DNA of 64,000 bases from Bermanella sp040371755 (GTDB lineage Bacteria > Pseudomonadota > Gammaproteobacteria > Pseudomonadales > Oceanobacteraceae), in assembly GCF_040371755.1 (NCBI RefSeq), contig NZ_BAABWE010000004.1:62001-126000 (forward strand), read 5' to 3'. The notes below the pieces were generated by a model. It was given only the letters and a program-made list of their open reading frames with translations. It had not been told where the DNA came from and searched no databases. Made by a program: the position numbers and the translations under genes. The number at the start of each line of letters is the position of its first letter. Position 1 is the stretch's first letter. Below, in pieces: positions 33,827 to 43,413 of the stretch.

Positions 33827-35305
33827 TTAGGATGGATTATCCAAAATGTTGAGTTCATCCCAAATACTGTCGACTTTTTCAATCACTGCTTTGTCCATGA
33901 CAATGGGCACGCCCCATTCACGGTCGGTTTCCCCTTCCCACTTATTGGTGGCATCTAGGCCCATTTTGCTGCCAAGGCCAGAAACTGGCGAGGCAAAGTC
34001 CAAATAATCGATGGGGGTATTATCAATCAATGTGGTATCGCGAGTTGGGTCCATGCGGGTGGTGATGGCCCAAATTACATCATTCCAATCTCGGGCGTTT
34101 ACATCGTCATCAGTGACAATCACAAATTTGGTGTACATAAACTGGCGCAAAAACGACCAAACCCCTAGCATGACGCGTTTAGCGTGGCCCGGATATTGTT
34201 TCTTAATGGTTACAATTGCCATGCGATAACTACAGCCTTCAGGAGGTAAGTAGAAGTCGGTAATTTCAGGAAATTGCTTTTGCAAAATAGGTACAAAAAC
34301 TTCGTTTAATGCCACCCCTAAAATAGCCGGTTCATCAGGTGGGCGGCCTGTATACGTGCTGTGGTAGATTGGGTCTTTTCTGTGGGTAATACGCTCAACG
34401 GTAAATACTGGGAATTGGTCCACCTCGTTGTAATAACCCGTGTGATCCCCAAACGGCCCTTCGTCAGCCATGTCATCAGGGTAGATGAACCCTTCTAAAA
34501 TGTATTCAGCGCTGGCAGGTACCATTAAGTCATTACCAATGGATTTGATTACCTCGGTGCGACTATCGCGCAATAAACCGGCAAAGGCGTATTCCGATAG
34601 GGTATCGGGTACGGGTGTAACAGCCCCTAAAATGGTGGCAGGGTCAGCCCCTAATGCCACGGAAACTGGATAAGGTTCACCCGGATTTTGTTCTTGGAAT
34701 TCGCGGAAATCTAAGGCGCCTCCGCGGTGACTTAACCAGCGCATAATCAGTTTGTTTTTGCCGATCACTTGCTGGCGATAAATACCAAGGTTGTGGCGAT
34801 CTTTGTTTGGGCCTTTGGTAATCACCAGCGGCCAAGTCACTAAAGGCGCCGCATCACCTGGCCAGCAATGCTGTATGGGTAATTGAGATAAATCTACGTC
34901 GTCACCTTCCAATATGATTTCTTGGCAGGGGGCTTTTTTTACGACTTTGGCATTCAGGCTTAATACTTTTTTTAAGATAGGTAGTTTAGACCATGCATCT
35001 TTTAACCCTTTTGGTGGCTCGGGTTCTTTTAAAAATGCTAATAGTTTACCCACTTCACGCAACGCTTCTACGCTGGATTCACCCATGCCCATGGCAACCC
35101 GCTTAGGGGTGCCAAATAAATTAGCCAGTACGGGAACATCTGAGCCGATTGGGTTTTCAAACAATAGGGCAGGGCCACCAGCACGCAATGTGCGGTCGCA
35201 AATTTCGGTCATCTCTAACTTTGGATCAATGGGCATGCTAATGCGTTTTAGTTCGCCTTGTTTTTCCAGTTGAGAGATGAAGTCGCGTAGGTCTTTGTAT
35301 TTCAT
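33827..35305 (-). CDS. ubiD: 4-hydroxy-3-polyprenylbenzoate decarboxylase UbiD
   Basis: UbiD decarboxylates the ubiquinone precursor using prenylated FMN made by UbiX. The 492-aa protein has the N-terminal YKDLRDFISQLEKQGELKRI, the prFMN-binding GIYRQQVIGKNKLIMRWL, and the catalytic region DDMADEGPFGDHTGYY including the conserved E-D pair. Length is typical. It lies between the ferredoxin-reductase gene and rho, as in Pseudomonas. Confidence 0.96.
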   Translation of the reverse strand: MKYKDLRDFISQLEKQGELKRISMPIDPKLEMTEICDRTLRAGGPALLFENPIGSDVPVLANLFGTPKRVAMGMGESSVEALREVGKLLAFLKEPEPPKGLKDAWSKLPILKKVLSLNAKVVKKAPCQEIILEGDDVDLSQLPIQHCWPGDAAPLVTWPLVITKGPNKDRHNLGIYRQQVIGKNKLIMRWLSHRGGALDFREFQEQNPGEPYPVSVALGADPATILGAVTPVPDTLSEYAFAGLLRDSRTEVIKSIGNDLMVPASAEYILEGFIYPDDMADEGPFGDHTGYYNEVDQFPVFTVERITHRKDPIYHSTYTGRPPDEPAILGVALNEVFVPILQKQFPEITDFYLPPEGCSYRMAIVTIKKQYPGHAKRVMLGVWSFLRQFMYTKFVIVTDDDVNARDWNDVIWAITTRMDPTRDTTLIDNTPIDYLDFASPVSGLGSKMGLDATNKWEGETDREWGVPIVMDKAVIEKVDSIWDELNILDNPS

Positions 35306-35313
35306 ATATGTAT

Positions 35314-35343
35314 GTGAGATGTAAGACGGGAGACGTAAGACGC
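35314..35343 (+). repeat. Heptamer tract in the rho-ubiD gap
   Basis: GTGAGAT, GTAAGAC, GGGAGAC, GTAAGAC, GC in strict seven-base register. Both flanking genes are on the minus strand, so this tract lies just upstream of ubiD with the G-rich strand opposite to the genes. It is an exception to the stop-codon-proximal rule. Confidence 0.75.
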
Positions 35344-35455
35344 TAATTTATGCCTGTACTTTTCTTCGCTTACGTCACTAAAGCCTTATAAATAAAGGGG
35401 GAAAGACACTTTCCACGTTATAATTGCAAGATGTGCAGTTTACTTTAATTTAGCT

Positions 35456-35482
35456 GAAAAAGAAAAAGCAGCCGTAGCTGCT
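35456..35482 (-). terminator. Intrinsic terminator after rho
   Basis: On the minus strand AGCAGC-TACG-GCTGCT is followed by TTTTTCTTTTT. It lies about 80 bases after the rho stop. Confidence 0.8.
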
Positions 35483-35564
35483 CGTTCACATTTTTTTTAG
35501 GACTTACTTAGGGTAAAACCTAAAAGATTATTTAAAGCAATAACAACTCAGCTAGCTTTCGTTG

Positions 35565-36821
35565 TTACCCTTTCATGGTGAGGAAGAACTCTTCGTTCGT
35601 CTTAGTCCCTTTTAAGCGATCAATCATAAACTCAATCGCAGAAAGATCTTCCATTTCTGCAATGATGCGGCGCAGAATCCATAGACGCTGCAATTCAGCT
35701 TCAGGCATCATGTGGTCTTCACGACGAGTACCTGACTTGCGAATATTCATGGCCGGATAAATACGCTTCTCTGCGGCTTTACGATCAAGGTGTAACTCTT
35801 GGTTACCAGTTCCTTTAAATTCTTCGTAGATAACTTCGTCCATTTTAGAGCCAGTATCCACAAGTGCCGTGGCGATGATGGTTAATGAACCGCCTTCTTC
35901 AACGTTACGTGCAGCACCAAAGAAACGCTTTGGTTTTTCTAGGGCGTGGGCATCCACACCACCAGTTAATACTTTACCGGATGAAGGGATAACGGTGTTG
36001 TATGCACGAGCAAGACGAGTGATGGAATCAAGTAAAATCACTACATCACGTTTGTGTTCAACTAAACGCTTGGCTTTTTCTAGAACCATTTCGGCAACTT
36101 GTACGTGACGTGCTGGCGGCTCATCAAATGTAGAGGCGACCACTTCACCGCGCACACTACGCTGCATTTCGGTTACTTCTTCTGGGCGCTCATCAATCAA
36201 CAGTACGATCATTTCGCACTCTGGGTTGTTGTGGGTAATGGCTTGGGCAATGGTTTGCAGTAGCATGGTTTTACCCGCTTTTGGCGGTGCTACAATCAAA
36301 CCACGTTGGCCTTTACCAATTGGCGCGATTAGATCGATGACTCGGCAAGATAAATCTTCAGTACTGCCGTTACCTTGTTCTAAAACAAAACGTTCATTTG
36401 GGAAAAGCGGCGTTAAGTTTTCAAATAAAATTTTACTTTTAGATCTCTCTGGAGCCTCACCGTTTACTTCGTTCACTTTCAATAATGCGAAGTAGCGTTC
36501 ACCGTCTTTAGGTGGGCGGATTTTACCTGCAAGAAAATCACCTTTACGCATGTTAAAGCGGCGTATTTGGCTTGGGCTCACGTAGATATCATCAGGGCCC
36601 GCTAGGTATGAGCTGTCCGCTGAACGAAGGAAACCAAAGCCATCTTGTAATATTTCTAGTACGCCATCGCCATATATGTCTTCGCCACTTTTAGCGTGAG
36701 TTTTAAGAATAGAGAAGATTAGGTCTTGTTTACGTGAGCGGCTCACGTTTTCCATACCCATGCTTTCTGCAATTTCAAGCAGTTGAGAAACGGACTTTTT
36801 CTTTAATTCGGTAAGATTCAT
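35565..36821 (-). CDS. rho: Transcription termination factor Rho
   Basis: Rho is the hexameric RNA-dependent helicase that ends transcription. The 418-aa protein has the N-terminal helical domain (MNLTELKKKSVSQLLEIAES), the RNA-binding cold-shock-like fold (GFGFLRS...YVSPSQIRRFN), Walker A IVAPPKAGKTML, Walker B VVILLDSITRLARAYN and the Q/R-loop regions. Length matches E. coli Rho. It lies downstream of trxA on the same strand, in the conserved order. Confidence 0.98.
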   Translation of the reverse strand: MNLTELKKKSVSQLLEIAESMGMENVSRSRKQDLIFSILKTHAKSGEDIYGDGVLEILQDGFGFLRSADSSYLAGPDDIYVSPSQIRRFNMRKGDFLAGKIRPPKDGERYFALLKVNEVNGEAPERSKSKILFENLTPLFPNERFVLEQGNGSTEDLSCRVIDLIAPIGKGQRGLIVAPPKAGKTMLLQTIAQAITHNNPECEMIVLLIDERPEEVTEMQRSVRGEVVASTFDEPPARHVQVAEMVLEKAKRLVEHKRDVVILLDSITRLARAYNTVIPSSGKVLTGGVDAHALEKPKRFFGAARNVEEGGSLTIIATALVDTGSKMDEVIYEEFKGTGNQELHLDRKAAEKRIYPAMNIRKSGTRREDHMMPEAELQRLWILRRIIAEMEDLSAIEFMIDRLKGTKTNEEFFLTMKG

Positions 36822-36966
36822 ATAGATCTAAGAGTTCTGATTGAAGATTAAAAAGAGGGAAATATCGTTATTTGAATTTAGATGAGCGGGGTGCTCGATA
36901 CTTGCTTTGAACTAACTATAGTCGCTTTTATTTTTTGAGTCCAGAAACCAGACAAAAAACATACAA

Positions 36967-36995
36967 TAAAAAAGACCCAGTTATGGCTGGGTCTT
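36967..36995 (-). terminator. Terminator after trxA
   Basis: AAGACCCAG and CTGGGTCTT form a 9-bp stem, followed on the minus strand by TTTTTT. It falls between trxA and rho, so rho must have its own promoter in the 145 bases between this hairpin and its start. Confidence 0.88.
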
Positions 36996-37005
36996 AATTT
37001 TGGTA

Positions 37006-37332
37006 TTAGATAGTGCTGTCGATGAAGGCAGTTAGTTGGGATTTAGATAGTGCACCAACTTTAGTACCTTCGATGTTGCCACCTTTAAAGATCATAAGAG
37101 TTGGAATACCACGAATACCGAATTTAGGCGGCGTTGCTTCGTTTTGGTCAATATTTAACTTCGCCACTTTCAATTTGCCTTGATACTCTTCAGCGATTTC
37201 TTCTAATACTGGCGCGATCATCTTACAAGGCCCACACCACTCAGCCCAGTAATCAACAAGAACAGGGGTATCTGATTGTAATACGTCCGTTTCGAAAGAA
37301 TCGTCAGTTAAGCTAATAATATTTTCGCTCAT
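37006..37332 (-). CDS. trxA: Thioredoxin 1
   Basis: The 108-aa disulphide reductase has the WAEWCGPCKM active site (WCGPC), the buried Asp region (VLVDYWAEWCG) and the cis-Pro GIRGIPTLMIFKGG. Length is typical of TrxA. It is divergent from ppx, with a 259-base gap, and is followed by a terminator. Confidence 0.97.
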   Translation of the reverse strand: MSENIISLTDDSFETDVLQSDTPVLVDYWAEWCGPCKMIAPVLEEIAEEYQGKLKVAKLNIDQNEATPPKFGIRGIPTLMIFKGGNIEGTKVGALSKSQLTAFIDSTI

Positions 37333-37591
37333 GGGAATAGGTACTCGTTAAATGTCACAGAAATGCGCAGGTTGAATTGCAGCTAATCATAGCATTTCAA
37401 CCTCTTTGATCAAGTGAATACTGCCTAAGCAATAGTCAGTTTCGTGCTATGAACGGGGTTCGTAAGCCAATGATTCAAAGTATATTGGGGTTTGAATGAT
37501 GATTATCAAGGGCTTTCCCTCAGTTTCGCTGGTATCTTCACTCTAAGCGTGGAAAATACCCATGTGCCCGTTCAATAAGACGCAATGATAT

Positions 37592-39094
37592 ATGGAACAG
37601 AGTGTTCAACCTCAGCAAGTGCTTGCCGCCGTGGATCTTGGCTCCAATAGCTTTCATATGGTGATGGCTAGATTAATTAATGGTCAGTTACAAATTATTG
37701 ATCAAAGAGGTGAGAAAGTTCAATTAGCCGCCGGACTTCATCCTATTACGGGTATTGCCGAAGATGCCCAAGAAAGAGCGTTAGCTTGTTTGGAGCGATT
37801 TGGTCAGCATCTCAGAGGACTTGACCCTCATCTTGTTACAATCTTGGGTACTAATACTTTAAGGCAAGCCCCTAATAGTGCAGGCTTTATGCTGAAAGCC
37901 AAGGGAGTGTTGGGCTTTCCAATTGAAGTGATTTCCGGCATCGAAGAAGCCCGTTTAGTGTATTTAGGCGTTGCCCACACCTTGGCCGATGATGACGGTA
38001 AACGTTTAGTAATCGATATAGGTGGCGGCAGTACGGAATTTATTATTGGTGAACGATTCGCCCCTTTAAAAATGGAAAGTTTGGGTATGGGTTGTGTCAC
38101 TTATACGGATCGCTTTTTTAATGATGGTGAATTATCTGAATGGAACTTTTCTCAAGCAATAGCGGCAGCTCGTCGTGAAGTTTATAGCATTAAAACTACC
38201 TATAAACGTATTGGCTGGCAAAATGCTGTGGGCAGTTCAGGCACCATGCGAGCAACCGCGAGGGTATTAGTTAATTACGGATTGATCGAAGACGGTATTG
38301 ATTTAAAAGCGCTACATGGTTTAAAAAAGTTACTGGTTCAGCATAAGCATATTAGTAAATTAGAATTGCAGGGTGTGAAAGATCAACGTTTACAAGTATT
38401 CCCTGCGGGTCTGGCTATTTTGATTGGTTTATTTGAAGTGCTGGGGATTGACCATTTAACATACAGTGATGGTGCACTAAGAGAAGGTGCATTGAATGAT
38501 TTAATTGGTCGTGTAAATCATGAGGATGTGCGTGAAAAAACCGTCGCTGCCATGCAGTCGCGTTTTGTGGTGGATATGGCTCATGCTCAAAATGTTAAAA
38601 ATTCCGCCATGGGTTTGTATGAGCAAGTGGCTAAGCGTTGGAAAATTGATGAGCCGACCAATGCCGATAACTTGCGCTGGGCCGCTGAATTACACGAAGT
38701 GGGTTTGGCCATCGCTCACTCGTCTTATAATAAACACAGTGGTTATTTAGTCCAATATTGTGACATGTCGGGCTTTACCAAACAGAATCAAGAAACCTTA
38801 GCAATAATCCTACGAGGCCACAGAAAAAAATTACCCATTCATGATGTTGAGGGAATGAGTAAACGAGGGGCCAAAACCGTTTTGAGATTGTGCATTTTGT
38901 TACGTCTAGCCACATTATTGCACTTTGGTCGTGGTGGCGAAGAAGTGGTTGAACCTAAAATTGAAGCATTTAAGTACTCGATTAAACTGACCTTCCCTGA
39001 AGGGCATTTAGGAAACAACCCTATGACAGTTTCTGATTTGGAGCGAGAAAAAGCACTGCTTGAAGAAGGCATGTTTGATTTGAGTTTTACATGA
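37592..39094 (+). CDS. ppx: Exopolyphosphatase Ppx
   Basis: Ppx releases phosphate from polyphosphate ends and can act on pppGpp. The 500-aa ASKHA-fold protein has the phosphate loops AAVDLGSNSFHMV and VIDIGGGSTEFI, the NTLRQAPN segment, SSGTMRA, and the C-terminal HD-like domain (AAELHEVGLAIAHSSYNKHS). In Pseudomonas ppx and ppk are neighbours; here an ATP-grasp gene lies between them, its end only three bases from the ppx stop. Confidence 0.95.
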   Translation: MEQSVQPQQVLAAVDLGSNSFHMVMARLINGQLQIIDQRGEKVQLAAGLHPITGIAEDAQERALACLERFGQHLRGLDPHLVTILGTNTLRQAPNSAGFMLKAKGVLGFPIEVISGIEEARLVYLGVAHTLADDDGKRLVIDIGGGSTEFIIGERFAPLKMESLGMGCVTYTDRFFNDGELSEWNFSQAIAAARREVYSIKTTYKRIGWQNAVGSSGTMRATARVLVNYGLIEDGIDLKALHGLKKLLVQHKHISKLELQGVKDQRLQVFPAGLAILIGLFEVLGIDHLTYSDGALREGALNDLIGRVNHEDVREKTVAAMQSRFVVDMAHAQNVKNSAMGLYEQVAKRWKIDEPTNADNLRWAAELHEVGLAIAHSSYNKHSGYLVQYCDMSGFTKQNQETLAIILRGHRKKLPIHDVEGMSKRGAKTVLRLCILLRLATLLHFGRGGEEVVEPKIEAFKYSIKLTFPEGHLGNNPMTVSDLEREKALLEEGMFDLSFT

Positions 39095-39097
39095 TTT

Positions 39098-39859
39098 TTA
39101 TGGTTCATTAAAAAAGCGAATGAATTCTGAGATCATTTCGCTTACAACTGGCATCATGCTGCCGCCAATACGTGGATTCAGTTCTAATATAAATAGTTGA
39201 TTAGCTTCTATTTTATAATTCAAACAGCCTATCCCGCGATATTTGATGGATTTAAGAATATTGGTTATTTCATCCTTCCATTGGGAGTTGTCAGCCCATA
39301 ACTGTCGAACTGGTACATGCTTTGGGCTTTTAATAGCAAATTCATATCCGTATTCGTACTTAACCTCTTTAAAGTATCGAAATTTTTCTCCATCAAACAA
39401 AAAATGCAGGGCATATTCATCTTCCCCTTTTATATACTTTTGTAAAAAAAAGGAATCATCCGAAAGTTTATCTTGGTGTAGAGCCTCTTCATCAGGGTTT
39501 TGAATAATAAAAACATTATTACCAAACTCTCCTGTTTTCTCCTTTAGTACATAGGGAAATGTTCGTTGCGATTTTTTGATTAAAGGCGAAACGTGCGCAA
39601 GCTCATTATTGTTTAATAATAAGTCAAACTGGAGCTTATTCTCACAGATGCGAATTAGATCAATTGAGGGGTATTTATGTTTATCCTCGAAAAAGTCACT
39701 GGCCTTGATGACATCCTTAGTGCCGATAGGGAATACATAATTCACTTGCCCCATGCTTTTAGAATTGAAATCGTCAAATATCCCATTAGCATTCAAGTGT
39801 TTACATGCTTTAAGCAAGGTTGCTTGCCAATCATCTCTCTTTGTGAAAAGAATATTCAT
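39098..39859 (-). CDS. ATP-grasp domain protein of unknown substrate
   Basis: A 253-aa protein ending in an ATP-grasp fold: the ATP-binding PYVLKEKTGEFGNNVFII, FLQKYIKGEDEYALHFLFD, and the metal-binding LFILELNPRIGGSM. The N-terminal region is short and the preATP domain weak. Members ligate a carboxylate to an amine or thiol in peptide, siderophore or cofactor synthesis; no partner genes lie nearby. The gene is AT-rich compared with ppx and ppk and interrupts that pair, suggesting acquisition. Converges with ppx. Confidence 0.8.
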   Translation of the reverse strand: MNILFTKRDDWQATLLKACKHLNANGIFDDFNSKSMGQVNYVFPIGTKDVIKASDFFEDKHKYPSIDLIRICENKLQFDLLLNNNELAHVSPLIKKSQRTFPYVLKEKTGEFGNNVFIIQNPDEEALHQDKLSDDSFFLQKYIKGEDEYALHFLFDGEKFRYFKEVKYEYGYEFAIKSPKHVPVRQLWADNSQWKDEITNILKSIKYRGIGCLNYKIEANQLFILELNPRIGGSMMPVVSEMISEFIRFFNEP

Positions 39860-40033
39860 ATTTTGTACTTTTCGTATGGTCTAGATATAGACGTGATAAA
39901 GATGAGATCCTGAAAATGGTAATCTAAGTGATTCTTATTAGTACGCCTTGAGTATTTAAAGTAAAATACTTTTTTAGCATATACTTCAACGAAGTATAGT
40001 TAGCTTGAAGATATAAGTAGACGTATTTGAATG

Positions 40034-40062
40034 AGCTGAAATTGTCCTCGACAATTTCAGCT
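40034..40062. terminator. Perfect 13-bp hairpin after ppk
   Basis: AGCTGAAATTGTC and GACAATTTCAGCT pair around a CTC loop, 13 bases after the ppk stop. There is no strong T-run on the ppk sense strand, so it may act as a terminator or an mRNA 3' stabiliser. The rest of 39860-40074 shows only AT-rich sequence. Confidence 0.6.
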
Positions 40063-40074
40063 ATGTGATTTGAA

Positions 40075-42162
40075 TTATACCGCCAGAGTTTCTAGCAGCA
40101 TTTGCTGAGCACTGATTTTTTCTTCCCCTTCTTTAGGTTCCGATTTAATGTAAGTGCCATCCCGTTGTAAGATCCAGCTTTGGCAATTGTCTGCCAGATA
40201 CGACTCTAAGTCGTTTTTCATGCGTTTAGCCCATTTTTCATTATCAATGGGAAAGCAAGTTTCAACGCGGTTTAATAAGTTGCGTTCCATCCAATCAGCA
40301 CTGGCCCCAAAGATTTTAGGTGCGTCGTTATTTTCAAAGTAATACACCCGAGTATGCTCTAAAAAACGCCCAATAATACTGCGTACACGAATGTTTTCGG
40401 ATACTTCAGGGATGCCCGGTACTAAGCGGCACATACCGCGTACGATACAGTCAATTTGTACTCCAGCTTGGCTTGCCTGATACAGTGCTTGAATGATTTT
40501 CGGTTCGGTTAATGAATTAACCTTAACAATAATACGAGCCGGCTTACCATGTTTTGCATTGTCTGCTTCTTTGCCAATTAGGGCTAGTAAGCTTTTATGC
40601 AGAGTAAACGGTGCGTGGTATATTTTCTTGATGCTTAGTGCTTTCCCCATCCCTGTAAGTTGTTGGAATACTTTGTGTACATCTTCAGTGATGTCTTTGC
40701 TGCAGGTGATTAAGCTGTAGTCGGTATATAAACGAGCATTACCCGCATGGTAATTTCCTGTACCTAAGTGAACATAGCGGCGTAGCTTTTTGTTTTCACG
40801 GCGTACAATCATTAGCATTTTGGCGTGGGTTTTATACCCAACCACGCCATAAACTACCACGGCGCCTGCTTCTTGTAAGCGGTTTGCTAGGTGTAGGTTT
40901 TCTTCTTCATCAAAGCGTGCACGTAACTCAATTACTACGGTGACTTCTTTACCTTTACGGGCTGCGTCTACCAGAGCATCTACAATTTCAGAAGTAGCAC
41001 CGGTTCGGTAAAGGGTTTGTTTGATGGCTAATACGTCTGGGTCTTTGGCGGCCATGCGCACTAAATCCACAACTGGTGTAAAGCTTTGAAATGGATGCAG
41101 AATTAACTGGTCGCTTTTGCGAATGGCTTCAAAATAGTCTTTTTTACCCTGCAGGCCCTTGGGAATACTAGGCGTAAATGATGGGTAACGCAGTTCTGGG
41201 CGGTCAGCGCCCGCGGCAACAGCCATTAAACGGTGGACATTCACTAAGCCGTTTACACGATATAAATCTTGTTCGGTTAAGTTAAATTTGGCTAATAAAA
41301 ATTGCCACAAAGGCTCTGGGCAATTGTCGGCCACTTCTAAGCGAACCGCATCGCCGTAGTGTCTGGCATGTAGTTCACCCTCTAGCGCACTGGCTAAATC
41401 GGCTACGTCTTCTTTGTCGAAGGTTAAATCTGCGTTGCGGGTTAAACGAAATTGATAACAGCCTTTTACTTTCATGCCGGGGAATAGTTCATCGGCAAAT
41501 TCATGAATCATGCTGGATAAAAACACGTAATTGTCACCGCCCTCGCATAGCTCGTCCGGTAAGCGAGAAATACGCGGTAATGAGCGTGGTGCAGGAATCA
41601 AAGCCAACCCCGTATTACGACCAAACGCATCTTTGCCGTCTAACTCTACGATAAAGTTAAGGGACTTATTCACTAAACGTGGGAACGGGTGGGCAGGGTC
41701 TAAACCAATAGGGCTAATAACGGGCTGTATCTCTTCGTTGAAGTATTTTTTCACCCAATTTTTTTGCTTAGTTGACCAATCCCCACGGCGTATAAAACGG
41801 ATGTTTTCTTGTTCTAGCTGAGGGAATAGTTGATCATTTAACACCTTGTATTGGCGATCAACGGTGTCGCTTACAAGGTGGTAAATTTGTTCAAGAACAT
41901 CCGCAGGAGGCGAGCCATCTGGGCCGGGGATTTCGCGGCTAAAGGCCAGTTGTTTTTTTAAGTCCGCCACGCGTACTTCAAAAAATTCATCTAAGTTGCT
42001 AGAAAAAATGCATAGGAACATCAAGCGATTAAGCAGTGGATGAGTGTCGTCCAAGGCTTGCGCTAGCACGCGAATATTAAACTGCATGTGGCTAAGTTCA
42101 CGGTTAAAATAAAACTCAGGCGAACTAAGATCAATGCCGTTTTCTAATTCCTCTGTGCTCAT
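40075..42162 (-). CDS. ppk1: Polyphosphate kinase 1
   Basis: Ppk1 reversibly polymerises the ATP gamma-phosphate into polyphosphate. The 695-aa protein has the N domain (FYFNRELSHMQFNIRVLAQA), the catalytic His region YVHLGTGNYHAGNARLYTDY, VIELRARFDEEENLHLA, and the second phospholipase-D-like half with GRFLEHTRVYYF and ERNLLNRVETCFPI. Length is typical. hemB lies 23 bases upstream on the same strand, so the two are probably co-transcribed. Confidence 0.97.
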   Translation of the reverse strand: MSTEELENGIDLSSPEFYFNRELSHMQFNIRVLAQALDDTHPLLNRLMFLCIFSSNLDEFFEVRVADLKKQLAFSREIPGPDGSPPADVLEQIYHLVSDTVDRQYKVLNDQLFPQLEQENIRFIRRGDWSTKQKNWVKKYFNEEIQPVISPIGLDPAHPFPRLVNKSLNFIVELDGKDAFGRNTGLALIPAPRSLPRISRLPDELCEGGDNYVFLSSMIHEFADELFPGMKVKGCYQFRLTRNADLTFDKEDVADLASALEGELHARHYGDAVRLEVADNCPEPLWQFLLAKFNLTEQDLYRVNGLVNVHRLMAVAAGADRPELRYPSFTPSIPKGLQGKKDYFEAIRKSDQLILHPFQSFTPVVDLVRMAAKDPDVLAIKQTLYRTGATSEIVDALVDAARKGKEVTVVIELRARFDEEENLHLANRLQEAGAVVVYGVVGYKTHAKMLMIVRRENKKLRRYVHLGTGNYHAGNARLYTDYSLITCSKDITEDVHKVFQQLTGMGKALSIKKIYHAPFTLHKSLLALIGKEADNAKHGKPARIIVKVNSLTEPKIIQALYQASQAGVQIDCIVRGMCRLVPGIPEVSENIRVRSIIGRFLEHTRVYYFENNDAPKIFGASADWMERNLLNRVETCFPIDNEKWAKRMKNDLESYLADNCQSWILQRDGTYIKSEPKEGEEKISAQQMLLETLAV

Positions 42163-42185
42163 GTTGTTCCTTAATCTTGAATGAA

Positions 42186-43196
42186 TTATTTATTGAGTTC
42201 TAATGCGCAGGCTTTGGCAAAATAAGTGAGAATGCCATCCGCACCGGCCCGTTTAAAGCACATCAGACTTTCCATCATGACGGCCTTTTCATCAAGCCAG
42301 CCGTTTTGAATGGCCGCCATGTGCATGGCGTATTCGCCGCTGACTTGGTAAACAAAAGTGGGTGCTTTAAATTCGTCTTTGATTAAACGTAATATGTCTA
42401 AATAAGGCATGCCGGGTTTAACCATCACCATGTCGGCGCCTTCTGATAAATCTAAACCCACCTCATGTAAGGCTTCGTTAGCATTGGCTGGGTCCATTTG
42501 GTAGGTGGATTTATTACTTTTACCAAGATTGCCTGCGCTGCCTACCGCATCGCGAAATGGGCCATAGTATGCGGATGCATATTTGGCACTGTAGGCCATA
42601 ATGCGAGTATTCACATGCTGACTTTCTTCAAATGCTTCACGGATGATACCAATGCGTCCGTCCATCATGTCGCTAGGAGCCACAACATCTGCGCCGGCTT
42701 CTGCATGACTAATAGCCTGCATCACAAGCGTATCGATGGTGCGATCATTTAATACGTAGCCACTGGCATCAATGATGCCGTCTTGTCCATGAGTGGTAAA
42801 AGGATCAAGAGCCACGTCCGTGATCACGCCTAGCTCTGGGCAGGCATCTTTAATGGCTTTTACGGCACGCTGGGCAATACCGTTTGGATTATAGGCTTCT
42901 TCGGCGAATTCAGATTTGTGGTTTAAAGGGGTTACTGGAAATAACGCAACCGCCGGCACACCAAGGGAGCTGAGTAATTTACATTCTTCTACCGCTAAAT
43001 CAATGGATAGACGCTCAATCCCTGGCATAGAAATGATGGCTTCACGCTGGTTTTTGCCATCTAAAATGAACATTGGATAAATTAGATCGTTGGGAGTGAG
43101 TTCATTTTCACGCATTAAACGACGGCTAAAGTCGCTTGCACGCATACGGCGCATACGGGTTTCAGGAAAAAGTCGTTGTCCATCGGAAAATGCCAT
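42186..43196 (-). CDS. hemB: Delta-aminolevulinic acid dehydratase (porphobilinogen synthase)
   Basis: HemB joins two 5-aminolevulinate molecules to give porphobilinogen, the second step of haem synthesis. The 336-aa protein has both Schiff-base lysine regions (MAYSAKYASAYYGPFRDAVG and MVKPGMPYLDIL). The metal site reads DVALDPFTTHGQDG, aspartate-rich rather than cysteine-rich, so it belongs to the magnesium-type group seen in Pseudomonas and not the zinc type. Confidence 0.97.
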   Translation of the reverse strand: MAFSDGQRLFPETRMRRMRASDFSRRLMRENELTPNDLIYPMFILDGKNQREAIISMPGIERLSIDLAVEECKLLSSLGVPAVALFPVTPLNHKSEFAEEAYNPNGIAQRAVKAIKDACPELGVITDVALDPFTTHGQDGIIDASGYVLNDRTIDTLVMQAISHAEAGADVVAPSDMMDGRIGIIREAFEESQHVNTRIMAYSAKYASAYYGPFRDAVGSAGNLGKSNKSTYQMDPANANEALHEVGLDLSEGADMVMVKPGMPYLDILRLIKDEFKAPTFVYQVSGEYAMHMAAIQNGWLDEKAVMMESLMCFKRAGADGILTYFAKACALELNK

Positions 43197-43413
43197 GGTG
43201 CACTCCAGCTAATACATTCAAATGGGGCTTATTGTACTGCAAGCTATCCACTTTTGCTTATGATAGAGCGCAAGTAAACCTAAACTCTATGAACATCGTA
43301 TTAAAATATTCTTTAGTTGATAGTATAAGTGGTGAAAAACACCCACTTGCTAGAAATTTGGAACCAAGTTACCTAGGTTCTCTCCAAGTGAAACACCATT
43401 CAATGGAATAATT

